From Mariniflexile jejuense (GTDB lineage Bacteria; Bacteroidota; Bacteroidia; Flavobacteriales; Flavobacteriaceae), in assembly GCF_042675665.1 (NCBI RefSeq), contig NZ_JBHTJI010000042.1, positions 62,001 through 126,000 on the forward strand: a stretch of DNA of 64,000 nt, read 5' to 3'. The notes beneath the pieces were generated by a model. The model did not search any database. It was not told where the DNA came from and saw only the letters and a list, made by a program, of their open reading frames with translations. The translations under genes were made by a program, and so were the position numbers. Of the stretch, positions 1 to 10,561 are shown piece after piece (positions within the stretch are counted from its first letter, which is position 1; each line of letters starts with the position of its first letter).

Positions 1-212
1 ATAAAGCTCGTTATCTAAATACTGCCTTTATTATTATCCTCCTAAGACTATTTGATTATGTCAATATTATTAATAATAAATTCGCAACCGCATAAATTAT
101 GGTGCAATCAATATAAATTATAGGTATAAATTATAAAAAAACAATAATCCATAAGCTGATTACTAAGCAAGTACCATTTAATTAAACATTGTAGTCTAAA
201 AATGGCGTCCAA

Positions 213-1811
213 TTAATTTATAATATAAAAACTTTGCTCTACAGGTTTAGCCGATTGAATTTTATCTACAACTCCGTATTGCCATGCAACAACAGTAACC
301 TTTATTGGAAATTTAGCCCTTGGTGGTATTTTTGTAAAATACAACATGTTACCTTTTAAGTAAGCAGGTCCTTCTTTTACATAATAATTCACTTTTAATC
401 CCATATCTGAAGTAGCATTTAAAGGCATTTTTTCAACACCTTCTTCAACATTTTTTATAGGATAAAACTTAATGTTTTGCTCATTTCCAGATTTGTTCAC
501 CAAAGGAAAATGCATATTTAATTGCTGAACCATGCTTTTATATTTATCATCTCCTTTGTTATAAGCCAACAACCAAATATCATTACTTCGTTTAGGATTG
601 CTAAAACCCATTCTGTAAAAATCTATTTTAAATGTGGTATCATTTACTTTTTTTACTGGACCACAAATTCTATCAATTTTCAATGAAGTTTTTGAATGAT
701 GATTAGTTTTTTTCACTCTAGAAGAATCAGCATAAAAAGCATTTATATTAAAAGTAATACCATCATTTAGAGGTTTAAAATCTAAATGATAATTTGCATG
801 TGTTTTACTAGGAATTAAAGCCTTTCCGTTTTGTGAAATACCAATATACTGCTCCTTTTTACCTCTAGATTTAGCATAATATGTCTTTGTTGCTTTCGCC
901 ATTTCTTTGTCAAACACCCAAGAAGATGAATACCTATCTCCTTTGTATTTTTTATATTTAGTTGCAGTGTAATTAGGGACACTATCTTGCCTCCATCTAT
1001 CCATTAACCAACCTGAATTAGGAGATACTTTCTTTAGGACTACGGAATCATTTAACAATGATTTTTTAGGTAATCTTTCTACAGCTACTTTTTCTATATA
1101 ATTGGCAATATAATTGACCAATTCATCTGAATAATCAAAATGTCCATGACCAGCATCGGCAAACCAAGTAATTACACTTTTAGGATGTTTTTGTTGATAT
1201 TTAAATCCCGGAGTTAAACGATCTTCCCACCATTCATATTCTCCCATCACAAATAAAGCAGGAATGCCATCTATATTTCTATTTCCCCAATCGGGGTTAG
1301 GCCTTCCACTGCCTGTTAAATTGGTCTGAGGTGCATCACCATGTATAGAGATTAAAGCAATGGTTCTATCTGGTATAAAAGCTGCAAAATTCCAAGGAAA
1401 ACTAGCATAAGCCGAATGTCCCATAGGTACAATAGGAGCATACAACAATTCTTGATATCCAGAAACTTCTGATAAAGATTTCATAATTTCTTCAAAAATT
1501 TTATCTTCATTTTTTTGAACATCAAAGGTTATAGCAAAACCTGGAGTTACCCAAATCTCCGCAAAACCAATTTCAGTCATTTTCTTTCTAAAATCATGAT
1601 GCTCTAATACCCCTTCTTCAATCATGTTGTGCTGTGTAAAAACCACCCCTTTTACTTGTTTACAATTTTCAGGTATCCATAAAAAAGCTTGGGGATTATC
1701 ATTGGTTTCGTTAGAAACATAAGAATCAACCTTTACGCTCCATTGCCAAACTTGTGCAGATGCACAAAAGCTTGTGATAAACAGACTTATAAACAAAAGT
1801 TTTTTAAGCAT
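213..1811 (-). CDS. Secreted alpha/beta-hydrolase, putative carbohydrate esterase
   Basis: The 532-residue product starts with a signal peptide ending near residue 19 (ASA-Q). An alpha/beta-hydrolase fold follows. The nucleophile elbow is GHSAY with Ser133. A DAGHGHFDY segment at about 219-227 supplies the likely catalytic His, and an acidic residue follows the strand ending at about 190 (MGEYEW). Residues 250-532 form a second beta-rich domain that I do not recognise. It is the last PUL gene in the window, 5 bp after the GH127 gene in transcription order, so it is probably co-transcribed. Proteins of this fold in pectin-type PULs often remove ester groups. Substrate and exact family are unknown; an esterase role is inference. 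Confidence 0.7.
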   Translation of the reverse strand: MLKKLLFISLFITSFCASAQVWQWSVKVDSYVSNETNDNPQAFLWIPENCKQVKGVVFTQHNMIEEGVLEHHDFRKKMTEIGFAEIWVTPGFAITFDVQKNEDKIFEEIMKSLSEVSGYQELLYAPIVPMGHSAYASFPWNFAAFIPDRTIALISIHGDAPQTNLTGSGRPNPDWGNRNIDGIPALFVMGEYEWWEDRLTPGFKYQQKHPKSVITWFADAGHGHFDYSDELVNYIANYIEKVAVERLPKKSLLNDSVVLKKVSPNSGWLMDRWRQDSVPNYTATKYKKYKGDRYSSSWVFDKEMAKATKTYYAKSRGKKEQYIGISQNGKALIPSKTHANYHLDFKPLNDGITFNINAFYADSSRVKKTNHHSKTSLKIDRICGPVKKVNDTTFKIDFYRMGFSNPKRSNDIWLLAYNKGDDKYKSMVQQLNMHFPLVNKSGNEQNIKFYPIKNVEEGVEKMPLNATSDMGLKVNYYVKEGPAYLKGNMLYFTKIPPRAKFPIKVTVVAWQYGVVDKIQSAKPVEQSFYIIN

Positions 1812-1816
1812 TTATA

Positions 1817-3751
1817 TTATTTTAAATTCCAATAAATATTGTAACGCTCTCTATGTAAATCAAACAAAGGAATAAAAGTCAATTCTTTGTTTTTTAAACC
1901 AACTGTTTTAAATGTTAAAGGTTTATTTTCAACAGGTTTTAACCAATTTTTAAACTTATCTCCTTTTACTTCTAAATGATTATTTAAAGTAGTAGGAACA
2001 TTATAATCATAAGTATAATAATCATTGTGTAGCTGAGGGTTAGAATATGGAGCTGGTTTTTTCATTCCCTCTGTCCCTAATTCAGCAGCCATTACAATAG
2101 GTCCATACATGACTACTGCGATATTTGAATTATCTTTTGATACACTCCAATGTAATTCCATCGGATACGTAATTTCTACCTTATCATTATTTTTCCAAAT
2201 CCTATCTATATTGATATAACTCCCTGGCTTATATTTTACACTGATTTTTTTACCATTCACTTTAACTGTTACTCCTAAAGTAGCCCAAGATGGATACCGA
2301 ATAAATAATGTCGTATTTACATTTTTATTAGTTGATATTGTAAGCGTTGTTTTGTCTTCATATGGAAATTTGGTTTCTTGTTTTAAAGTAAGTCCTTTCT
2401 CTTTCCAATGTAATTCTGAAGGAATAAAAAGATTTACAAAAAGTCCATTGTCATTATGGTAGTAAATCGCCTCACTATATTTGGCTTGATTTTCAAAACC
2501 AGTACCGACGCAACACCAAAAAGATTCTGTAGGCGTGCTGTAAACTTTATGGCTACCAGGCAACATTGGTAAAAAATATGCTATCATTCCCGTTGCCGGA
2601 TCTTGTTGACCTAAAATATGATTGTACAATGCTTTTTCATAAAAATCAGCATATTTTACATCAGCCTCTAAACCAAATAAATGTCTTGTTAATTTTAACA
2701 TATTGTAGACATTACAGGACTCTCCCGTATACCCAGATAAATGTTCTGTTTGATTATCTGGCTTAAAAAACTTTTCTTTATCGCTATTACTTCCTGTTAC
2801 AAAAGAATGATGATTTACAACTGTATTCCAAAAAAACTTAGGAACTTCTTTGTTTTCTTTGTTTCCTTCTATTTCATAATTTCGGATCAATCCTATTAAT
2901 TTAGGGATATACGTATTGGCATGTTTTTTATCTAAATTATCTTCTTTTTTCTTTAAAGGGTCTAAACTTTCATTATGATAAAAGAACTCCCCTAACCATT
3001 TATACTTTTTATGACCTGTAATTTCATAAAGCGAATAAAAAACATCATTCATTCCGCCAAACTCATTTCGTAACATGATGGTTCTTTGCTCAGGAGATAT
3101 CAATTGTAATTTGTCATAAGCCCAGTTTGCCATACCTTCAACTGTTTCTAAAGCTAGTTTATTGTCCGTATATAAATACTGATCTATTAAACCAGCATAC
3201 AATTTGTGTAATGTGTACCATGGCGCCCAAACTCGTTGTCCAGCAATATTTCTGTCAATTAAATTTTGAGGATATGCACTTAAATAGCCGTTTTGATTTA
3301 ATGTTTTTTGTACCTCAGCAAGTCCAACTATAATACTATCAGCCTTTGTTTTATAAACATCTTCCTTTGTTGTAGCATATAACAATGCCAATCCTGATAA
3401 AATATGACCTACAGCATGACCTCTAAGTTCACAGTCTAAAGACTCCCAACCTCCTAGTTTTTCTGTGGTATCATAACCTCCTTCATAACCACTATACACT
3501 CCTGCATTCGTTCTAAAACTGTGCAATAAACTATTTGTTTTTAAAGACAAAATCCAACTACTTTCACGTTGCATATTTTCCTTAAATCGTGAATCTAACA
3601 AGGTCACGTCTTTCATATCAAAAGCCATAGCTTTTGTTTTAATATTGTCTTTTAAAGCTAATTTATCTTGATGTTGCCCGGGATAATGAGACTGCCCCAT
3701 TGAAGCCATTACGCCTCCTAAAAACAATAGTATTCCTATTTTAAATTTCAT
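1817..3751 (-). CDS. GH127/GH146-type beta-L-arabinofuranosidase (DUF1680 fold)
   Basis: The 644-residue protein has a signal peptide ending near residue 20. The body matches the DUF1680/GH127 superfamily: an alpha/alpha barrel with the conserved GHAVGHILSG segment (111-120). The zinc/catalytic set is complete: Glu344 and Cys346 in GESCN, and Cys413-Cys414 in FWCCVGTG. In characterised GH127 enzymes a Zn-bound Cys is the nucleophile, so this copy looks active. The reaction would be removal of terminal beta-L-arabinofuranose from pectin or arabinogalactan oligosaccharides in the periplasm. GH127 and GH146 cannot be told apart by eye. It sits between GH43 and the esterase, with short gaps consistent with one operon. 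Confidence 0.88.
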   Translation of the reverse strand: MKFKIGILLFLGGVMASMGQSHYPGQHQDKLALKDNIKTKAMAFDMKDVTLLDSRFKENMQRESSWILSLKTNSLLHSFRTNAGVYSGYEGGYDTTEKLGGWESLDCELRGHAVGHILSGLALLYATTKEDVYKTKADSIIVGLAEVQKTLNQNGYLSAYPQNLIDRNIAGQRVWAPWYTLHKLYAGLIDQYLYTDNKLALETVEGMANWAYDKLQLISPEQRTIMLRNEFGGMNDVFYSLYEITGHKKYKWLGEFFYHNESLDPLKKKEDNLDKKHANTYIPKLIGLIRNYEIEGNKENKEVPKFFWNTVVNHHSFVTGSNSDKEKFFKPDNQTEHLSGYTGESCNVYNMLKLTRHLFGLEADVKYADFYEKALYNHILGQQDPATGMIAYFLPMLPGSHKVYSTPTESFWCCVGTGFENQAKYSEAIYYHNDNGLFVNLFIPSELHWKEKGLTLKQETKFPYEDKTTLTISTNKNVNTTLFIRYPSWATLGVTVKVNGKKISVKYKPGSYINIDRIWKNNDKVEITYPMELHWSVSKDNSNIAVVMYGPIVMAAELGTEGMKKPAPYSNPQLHNDYYTYDYNVPTTLNNHLEVKGDKFKNWLKPVENKPLTFKTVGLKNKELTFIPLFDLHRERYNIYWNLK

Positions 3752-3772
3752 AATTTCTTATCTAAATAATTA

Positions 3773-5383
3773 TTATTTCTTTTCAACTCTAAACCAATCA
3801 AAATCAGCATAACCACCCATTCTAACATCTTTTTCGCTTACACAAAAAATACCCATTTTTACACTAATCCAAAGATCTTTTTGAGCAATAAAACTGGTTC
3901 CTATCTCTTTATACTTTTTACCATTTTCACTATAATAAAAAACACAAGTTGCATCAGGGGCAACAACTTCCATTCTTAAATAAACCGTATTTGATTTTAA
4001 TTCTTTTTCTGCAATAACTTTTTCTGCAGCGCCACGAATAGCATTATCACATCTTACTTGTTGTATCCAATATTTCTCGTCATGATAGGCAATTCCAACA
4101 TACACATAGGATTGCCCCATTATTATTAATCCCGCTCGTTTTCCTGGAGTTTCCCACTCTATATTTAAGGTAACTTTTGTAGTTGTTTTAAAATTTGGAG
4201 CAGGTAACTTTTGTAATAATAAACTAGGCATATCCCACAAATTAGGAAGTTCCTTTTTATTCATTGCAAACAATCTTAAATAATCGGTTCCTGGAATTTG
4301 AGCACTCCATTTTACTGATGAATTTGCATACCATTGCCATTGTAACCCAGGTTTTCCATTGTTAAACTCATCGCTTTCTTTTGGAGAAGACACAGCCATA
4401 CCCTGTACTGGTTTTTTATGAGTAAGGATTGGTTCTCCTATCCCATTTCCATCTAAATCCTTTCCCATTTCTGGCCAATTATCATTCCATAACATAGGAG
4501 TTACCCATAGCACTCTTCCATAAACAGCCTGATCTTGAAAGTGTACAAACCAAGAAGCTCCATCTGGTGAGGTTACCCAAGCTCCTTGATGCGGTCCATT
4601 AATGGCAGTACCTCCTTGTTCTAATACAATTTTCTCTTCATAAGGCCCATAAATATTTTTAGAACGCAAAGCCAATTGCCATCCATTTTCTACCCCTCCT
4701 GCTGGGGCTAGTATATAGTAGTAATCTCCTTTTTTATATAATTTTGGACCTTCTAAAGTGTGATGATTTTCATGCCCGTCAAATACATTTTTACCTTCGT
4801 CTAAAACTTCAGTCCCTTCTTTATTCATCGTACGCATGGTTAACATACTATTGATTCCTGCGCGACTACCAGCCCAAGCATGTATTAAATAGGTGTTTTC
4901 TCCATCCCAAAGCGGACAAGGATCTATAATGCCTTTTCCTTCCAGAACCAATATAGGTTTTGACCATTTACCATAAATATCCTTAGTTTTAATCATATAC
5001 ACACCAAAATCAGGATCTCCCCAATAGATATAAAACTCATTGTTATGATATCTTATAGAAGGTGCCCAAACCCCTTTACTATGCTGAGGAATATTAAACA
5101 CCTCCACTGGAATTTGCTTTTCCAATGCGTAATTAACGATTTCCCAATTCACCAAATCTTTGGAGTGCAATATTGGTAATCCTGGGATACAATTAAAACT
5201 GCTCACAGTCATATAAAAATCATCTCCTACCCTAATGAGATCAGGATCTGAATAATCGGCATATAAAACAGGATTTGTGTAAGTCCCATCGCCATTATCA
5301 GCTTGCCATACTTTAGACACATAATTTTGTGCTATTACAGATTGAAAGGATAGTAGCAATAGTAGGAAAACGCCTTTTTTCAT
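3773..5383 (-). CDS. GH43 glycosidase with C-terminal ConA-like domain
   Basis: The 536-residue secreted protein (signal peptide to about residue 18) has a five-bladed GH43 propeller at about 35-320. The catalytic triad is visible: base Asp46 in YSDPDL, pKa modulator Asp154 in IDPCPLW, and acid Glu211 in LEGPKL. Residues about 335-535 resemble the GH43 C-terminal concanavalin-like domain that closes over the active site in beta-xylosidases. The N-terminal motif order resembles subfamily 12 members. Activity is probably beta-D-xylosidase or alpha-L-arabinofuranosidase on side chains. It lies 19 bp downstream of the rhamnosidase gene. Confidence 0.88.
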   Translation of the reverse strand: MKKGVFLLLLLSFQSVIAQNYVSKVWQADNGDGTYTNPVLYADYSDPDLIRVGDDFYMTVSSFNCIPGLPILHSKDLVNWEIVNYALEKQIPVEVFNIPQHSKGVWAPSIRYHNNEFYIYWGDPDFGVYMIKTKDIYGKWSKPILVLEGKGIIDPCPLWDGENTYLIHAWAGSRAGINSMLTMRTMNKEGTEVLDEGKNVFDGHENHHTLEGPKLYKKGDYYYILAPAGGVENGWQLALRSKNIYGPYEEKIVLEQGGTAINGPHQGAWVTSPDGASWFVHFQDQAVYGRVLWVTPMLWNDNWPEMGKDLDGNGIGEPILTHKKPVQGMAVSSPKESDEFNNGKPGLQWQWYANSSVKWSAQIPGTDYLRLFAMNKKELPNLWDMPSLLLQKLPAPNFKTTTKVTLNIEWETPGKRAGLIIMGQSYVYVGIAYHDEKYWIQQVRCDNAIRGAAEKVIAEKELKSNTVYLRMEVVAPDATCVFYYSENGKKYKEIGTSFIAQKDLWISVKMGIFCVSEKDVRMGGYADFDWFRVEKK

Positions 5384-5402
5384 TATAGTTTATTATATTA
5401 AA

Positions 5403-8400
5403 TTACATTTCTATTGATTTTTCTATAGCTAAAATCATTCTTACAGGTCCTAAAAGCCCTGATTCTAGTAATGGATCTGTTTTTTCAAAATTTTTCCAAA
5501 CAGAAAAAGTAGTTCTATCACCTGGTTTAATTTTATTTTCTTTATACCACTTAGGAAGTTGATGAATGAACTTATCTTTACTAAACTCATTTTCTACAGC
5601 TAAATATTCATCTCCTATTAACCTATTAGCCCACAAATTTGTCACTTCAATTTTTATCGTGTTTTTTCCATGAACCACGTATTTAGTAATGTCTGCACAA
5701 TAAGGTTCTTTCCAAAGCAATTGAACTTCTTTGTCATTCACATAAACTTTGGCGATAACTTCTACTCTACCTAAATCCAACAAAAACTTTCTCCCGCTTA
5801 TGAATGCCGATGATTTTAATTGAATCGTTTTTGAATACACCATCGTTCCTGAAAAATGCTTCACGTTAAAATCTGAATGCTTTCTAAGTGACATTAATTC
5901 ACCTATTTTAATAGCACTAGGTGTATTCTTTAATGACCCTAGAAATTCTAGCTGCCAATCATGGTTATAATCGACTACTTGACAATCATTGATGGCAATA
6001 GTTTTTTCATCGCGTCCCAAAAATTGATAAGTCCCATTTTGAGTAAACAACCACGCATCATTTTCTGATGGTTCAATAGCCGAAATTAAACTTAAAGATG
6101 GTATTCCTTTTTTATAGCTTAGTAAAATGTCTTCTTGTGAAAGGCTCTTTTCTTTTAAGATAATATCAGTGTAATTCCCTTCAAAAGAACTTACTATCTG
6201 ATCATTACTTGAAGGTGTCTCTAAACCTGGATGTACTTGATATTTGGACGTACTTCCTTCTTTTACCATAACGCCATTTATAAATAGCAATGGTTTGTTA
6301 TTTCTATAAATCAAATCTATATAAGACCAACCTTCAATCATTATATCCAACTCCAACACGGTTTCTCTTTTTGTAGCTTCCTCAAAAACCTTAATCCCAT
6401 TTTGACCTATAGAAATGCCACACGTTGCATGGTTTTCACCAAATAATTGTTTACCATTTGATGTATGGCACAACATACCTCTACCTTTATGTGCATAAGA
6501 ATCTGGTTTTGCCCAAAATGACAAAGAAAAATCACCAAAAACATCTTTATACTTTAATGTGATAGGGGTTTCAAAAGGTTGTGTAGATAACACTAATTCA
6601 CTACCCTTCAAAATAGAAGTATAACCTAAATTATTTACTGTTTTTCTAAACATTACAAACAACGATTGTGAAGGTTTCATCTCCAAACTAATAATCGTTC
6701 TATTGTCTTTAATTTCAAATACTGGACAACTTATAGTCTCTCCAGTTTCACTATCCCAAAATTCTGGTTGATATCCCGTAATTCTAAAAGAACAATTTAC
6801 CATTTCTTTTCTTCGTTTATGATTACTGATAAAGTAAAATTCCGCATCTTCTATTTTTTTATGTGTATAATGTAGCATGGCATCTTGATTTTCAGAAGTA
6901 TATTCAAAATCGGGTGCGATGCTTAATTCTTTAAACACTTCTTTTAACGGAGTTCCCCAATACAGTTTACCTTTTCCATAGCTTCTTTTCTGAACAGAAA
7001 CACCATCTAAATTGCCATAAAATTCTGACACAATATCTTGAATTTCTTTGTCGTTATTAGAAAGACCATACGTTATAGATGGTTTGTTTTGTACAATTAA
7101 TATCATGCCTTGATCCACCAATTCTTGTAATCTTTTCAAGGTTTTTGGAAAAATAGCTTCTAAATTGGCCAGTATACATACTTTATACTGCATCCCATCG
7201 GGAAGGACAATTTTTCCATTTTTAATAGCAAAACGACTAAAAAGAGCATCAGTTCCTACCACATCGCCAACATAACCTTTTGGCAATATATTGTAGATAT
7301 CTGGTACACCCGAAGCTGCTTCGTCACCTTTAAAATAGCAAACATCTGCAACTGTTAAACCTTGTTGTAACAGATATTGCGATCGTCTTAAATAATTTAT
7401 CCAGCCATAAGCCTGTTCTGCCCACGTATTATTTCTATCAAAATGAGTTCCAAAAGGTCCCATAGTCATCCCTGGAAATCCAGTGGTATATGGTTGATGT
7501 ACAAATGTGTGAAAAAGTAATCTATTGATTCCTAAACTAAAAAAGTAATCCCCTTCGGCTTTTAAAGAGTATGGATAATTCGTCCATTTACTAGTTAAAG
7601 GCATTCCCGTAAAAGCTTCGGCTGCAACCACATTTTTCCCATAAACATGCCCAATTGAAGTGGCTTGCTTAGAGGTCATATCACTACCATAAATATATCT
7701 AGTCCAAAATTCAGACATGGGTACATCTAAATATTGACCTGCTTGCAAACTATCTAAATTTCCATCACCATAAGGTTCTGCATGGTATTGTAATCCGTGT
7801 TGATGACACAACTCTTGGCAACGTCCATAATAATTTTTTGAAAGTAATTCGGCTTGGGTTTTTCTCATATCCCACAAAAAGCGTTCTGTACGATCTATAG
7901 AATCAATAATTCTACCGGTCATAGCTAACAACCATCCTCCTATTTCATACCCTCTATTTTTTTTAAATTGAGTAGGAACTGTTATTGACCAATTTTGTTT
8001 ACCTGCTTCCCAAGAATCTGTTGTAAATCCATTAAAAGTATTTCCTACAAATCCATCTAACTTTTGAATAACTTTGGATAGAAATTTATCATAATGAAAA
8101 TCTACTGCTTCCGCTCTAAATTTATCAATTTCTAAGCCTTTTCCAGCATCAGGATGTGCTGCTGGTTCTTCTCCCGTAGTGGTATGTCCCATTCTAACAA
8201 TGGTCCAATTTCCTTTCTTAGGAGCTTTCCATTTTAAATTTCCTTCAGCATTCATATATTCAGTAATATCTAATATGTCTTTTGAATGGATGATATCATC
8301 TGCATTTACTTTAGATATGTTGGCATTATTATCTCCATGTGTCCAGTTTGCTTTCCCTGGCCAACCCGCCAATCTGGGTCCTGAAATAAATTCTACGGAT

Positions 8401-9359
8401 GACAACCACGTTGAATTTTTGGTGCGTAATCTAAAATATTTAGCTTTTGTCGCTTTAAAATTCTGCATAGCAGGTGTATCCATTTCTCTTAAAGCTGGTG
8501 TATTAACGCTTGCCAGTTTAAAATAAGACATGCCATCAAAAGAGGCTTCAATTATAAAATGCGGCGGATGATCTCGCGGGCCATCAAATAGATCTTTTGG
8601 GATTTCAGCTTTTCTTATAATAGTGATAGAACGCGCTTCAAATGGGTTTAAAAATTCAAATTCCAATACAGAATCCTCTTTATCTTCTCGTTCTAATCTA
8701 ATTTTGCTTTCTGGGTTTTCATCAAACAAAACAGCATAATCTATCTCTTTTCCATCAAGTGTCACTTTCTTTATATGATCTTTCATCAATCCCTTTTCGA
8801 CAGAAAGCGAGGGATAGGCAAACACGTATGCATCTTTATAAAAACCATGTTTTTCTTGTGGCTTTGGTAAAGTGCCTTTTATTTTTCTTGTGTTTTTAAA
8901 CTGAGCTTCTGTCCATACCAATTGTTGCATACTCATTTCTGGTGTCACCCAAGGACCACCAGATCCAGAATAACCGGCACCATTATGAAGCATGAATGTC
9001 ATATTTAATCTATGACATTCTTTAGTGGCATGTACTACCATATCTAACCACTCATCACTAGCATAATCCACATTCCCTTTTGGAATCCCTACGGCATTGT
9101 TAAAACAAAGTGCGCCTCCAATACCTATACGATACATGGCTTCTAAATCCAATGTAATGCCTTGTTTGGTTATATTGCCATTCATCCATTGCCAAAAAAC
9201 CCATGGTTTTGAAGCATTTGGTGGTGATTTAAATCCATTTTCTAAATCTGAAAAGGTCAAACTATTAGAAGTCAAACTCATCGCAGACAAACTTGAAGGG
9301 AGCATCATCAATCCTGAAGACCCTAAAATTGTATTACGTACAAATTCTCTTCTGTTCAT
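5403..9359 (-). CDS. GH106 alpha-L-rhamnosidase with inserted LamG-like domain
   Basis: The 1,318-residue product opens with a Tat-like NRREFVRN motif and hydrophobic stretch, so export may be by Tat. Residues about 35-900 match GH106 (FENGF-type start, PWVFWQWMNG, and the conserved RIGIGG and MLHNGAGYSGSGGPWV segments). Residues about 920-1085 look like a concanavalin/LamG module (FSLSFWAKPD, FEGNYTDIILKEKSLS). The C-terminal 130 residues form a galactose-binding-like beta-sandwich that completes GH106. Expected reaction: inverting hydrolysis of terminal alpha-L-rhamnose. The start codon overlaps the upstream stop as TAATG, implying translational coupling to the DUF4861 gene. Confidence 0.9.
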   Translation of the reverse strand: MNRREFVRNTILGSSGLMMLPSSLSAMSLTSNSLTFSDLENGFKSPPNASKPWVFWQWMNGNITKQGITLDLEAMYRIGIGGALCFNNAVGIPKGNVDYASDEWLDMVVHATKECHRLNMTFMLHNGAGYSGSGGPWVTPEMSMQQLVWTEAQFKNTRKIKGTLPKPQEKHGFYKDAYVFAYPSLSVEKGLMKDHIKKVTLDGKEIDYAVLFDENPESKIRLEREDKEDSVLEFEFLNPFEARSITIIRKAEIPKDLFDGPRDHPPHFIIEASFDGMSYFKLASVNTPALREMDTPAMQNFKATKAKYFRLRTKNSTWLSSVEFISGPRLAGWPGKANWTHGDNNANISKVNADDIIHSKDILDITEYMNAEGNLKWKAPKKGNWTIVRMGHTTTGEEPAAHPDAGKGLEIDKFRAEAVDFHYDKFLSKVIQKLDGFVGNTFNGFTTDSWEAGKQNWSITVPTQFKKNRGYEIGGWLLAMTGRIIDSIDRTERFLWDMRKTQAELLSKNYYGRCQELCHQHGLQYHAEPYGDGNLDSLQAGQYLDVPMSEFWTRYIYGSDMTSKQATSIGHVYGKNVVAAEAFTGMPLTSKWTNYPYSLKAEGDYFFSLGINRLLFHTFVHQPYTTGFPGMTMGPFGTHFDRNNTWAEQAYGWINYLRRSQYLLQQGLTVADVCYFKGDEAASGVPDIYNILPKGYVGDVVGTDALFSRFAIKNGKIVLPDGMQYKVCILANLEAIFPKTLKRLQELVDQGMILIVQNKPSITYGLSNNDKEIQDIVSEFYGNLDGVSVQKRSYGKGKLYWGTPLKEVFKELSIAPDFEYTSENQDAMLHYTHKKIEDAEFYFISNHKRRKEMVNCSFRITGYQPEFWDSETGETISCPVFEIKDNRTIISLEMKPSQSLFVMFRKTVNNLGYTSILKGSELVLSTQPFETPITLKYKDVFGDFSLSFWAKPDSYAHKGRGMLCHTSNGKQLFGENHATCGISIGQNGIKVFEEATKRETVLELDIMIEGWSYIDLIYRNNKPLLFINGVMVKEGSTSKYQVHPGLETPSSNDQIVSSFEGNYTDIILKEKSLSQEDILLSYKKGIPSLSLISAIEPSENDAWLFTQNGTYQFLGRDEKTIAINDCQVVDYNHDWQLEFLGSLKNTPSAIKIGELMSLRKHSDFNVKHFSGTMVYSKTIQLKSSAFISGRKFLLDLGRVEVIAKVYVNDKEVQLLWKEPYCADITKYVVHGKNTIKIEVTNLWANRLIGDEYLAVENEFSKDKFIHQLPKWYKENKIKPGDRTTFSVWKNFEKTDPLLESGLLGPVRMILAIEKSIEM

Positions 9360-10561
9360 TATTTTAATTGAACTTTTAATGGGTTATTTATGATTTGAAT
9401 TTGTTTTTTTAACATGTTATCCCAATCCTCTACATTAGAGACCTGACCACTTTTTGTCCAAGCAAAACCAGCATAATAACTCAATGAATTCCCTTTGGGC
9501 CTAGTAACAATTAATACCTGACTTTGATCTGATGTTTTTGAATCATAATTAATAGATTCTTTTACCAATGCAGTATCTATTAAAACCCCTTCTCCTACAA
9601 AAGCATCTTCAATAGGTTCCCAGTGTCTAAACAATCCTTCTTGATTTTTCATTTTCACAGTTCCTTTTCCCTGATGTTTTGTAATCCCTATGGTATAATT
9701 AGGAACTTCCTTTTCTGATACTAATTTTATATCAAATTTTGAAAAATTACTTCCAAGGTCTAAAGAAATTCTTTTGGTTTCTTTTACATTGTAATTACTC
9801 CAAGGCGCATAGTCTAATTCAAAAACGGTTCTTAAAGGTCCTGTTGCAATGGCTCTATAAGCAATAAAGTTTTTAGAAACATACAAACTATCGTTTTCCC
9901 AAATACCAATTCCACCATCGCCTCTACTTTTACCTACATGGTATGGATCATAACCTTCACCATGATCGATATGGTAATAGCCTTCGGTCTCTACATTTTT
10001 AGCATACCATTTATCTATAATAGAATAATCTACACGTTTTAACCAAAGATCAATACCACTAGACAAAGTGCCTCCATATTCATTTTCTTCAATTCTGCGT
10101 TGTGCTTCTGGTCCATAGGTTCTAAAAGCCACTTTATCATTTTCCCAAGTATAATCGTCTGTTCTTTCAGGAACCAACCTCGAAAAAGTAACTGCTTTTG
10201 TTTTTTTAACATGATTGATACTATCTATAACTATAACATATTTTACAGAGGTATTTGCAGGGGTTTCTGCTTGAAACAATAAATCATCCATTATACCGTC
10301 TTGATTATTATCTATCCATTGGGTAAGAAGATATTCTTCTGTATCCTGCTTTTTAACTTTTATATGTTCTTGGGCATTGTTTTTTAACAATAAAGAAAGT
10401 TTATTATATCCTACTGCAACGATTTCCTTTCGTTCGAAATCTAAACTATTTGTCACTTCTACAGTAATTTCATTTTTTTCTACTTTATTGTTACAGCTCG
10501 AAAAAAGAGAAAGGACAACAATACTATTTATGATTAAAACATATTCCGGTGTTCTTTTCAT
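9359..10561 (-). CDS. DUF4861-family lipoprotein
   Basis: The 400-residue protein has a lipoprotein signal (LFSSC, Cys23) followed by Asn-Asn, so it should be membrane-anchored. The body matches DUF4861, a beta-rich family frequent in PULs for rhamnose- and uronate-containing glycans. The characteristic segments DGIMDDLLFQ, YGPEAQRR and IDLWLKRVDYSIIDKWY are present. The family's enzymatic function is not settled to my knowledge. It overlaps the GH28-like gene by four bases (ATGA) and the GH106 gene by one (TAATG), so it is translationally coupled to both and probably acts on the same oligosaccharide. Confidence 0.8.
   Translation of the reverse strand: MKRTPEYVLIINSIVVLSLFSSCNNKVEKNEITVEVTNSLDFERKEIVAVGYNKLSLLLKNNAQEHIKVKKQDTEEYLLTQWIDNNQDGIMDDLLFQAETPANTSVKYVIVIDSINHVKKTKAVTFSRLVPERTDDYTWENDKVAFRTYGPEAQRRIEENEYGGTLSSGIDLWLKRVDYSIIDKWYAKNVETEGYYHIDHGEGYDPYHVGKSRGDGGIGIWENDSLYVSKNFIAYRAIATGPLRTVFELDYAPWSNYNVKETKRISLDLGSNFSKFDIKLVSEKEVPNYTIGITKHQGKGTVKMKNQEGLFRHWEPIEDAFVGEGVLIDTALVKESINYDSKTSDQSQVLIVTRPKGNSLSYYAGFAWTKSGQVSNVEDWDNMLKKQIQIINNPLKVQLK

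Noticed and set aside
92..135. Three copies of ATAAATTAT, two within a TATAAATTATA direct repeat
   Set aside because: AT-rich low-complexity sequence downstream of a gene; the spacing and content are not convincing as a regulatory site.
8179..8526. 115-codon plus-strand ORF inside the GH106 gene
   Set aside because: Antisense shadow of a conserved coding region.
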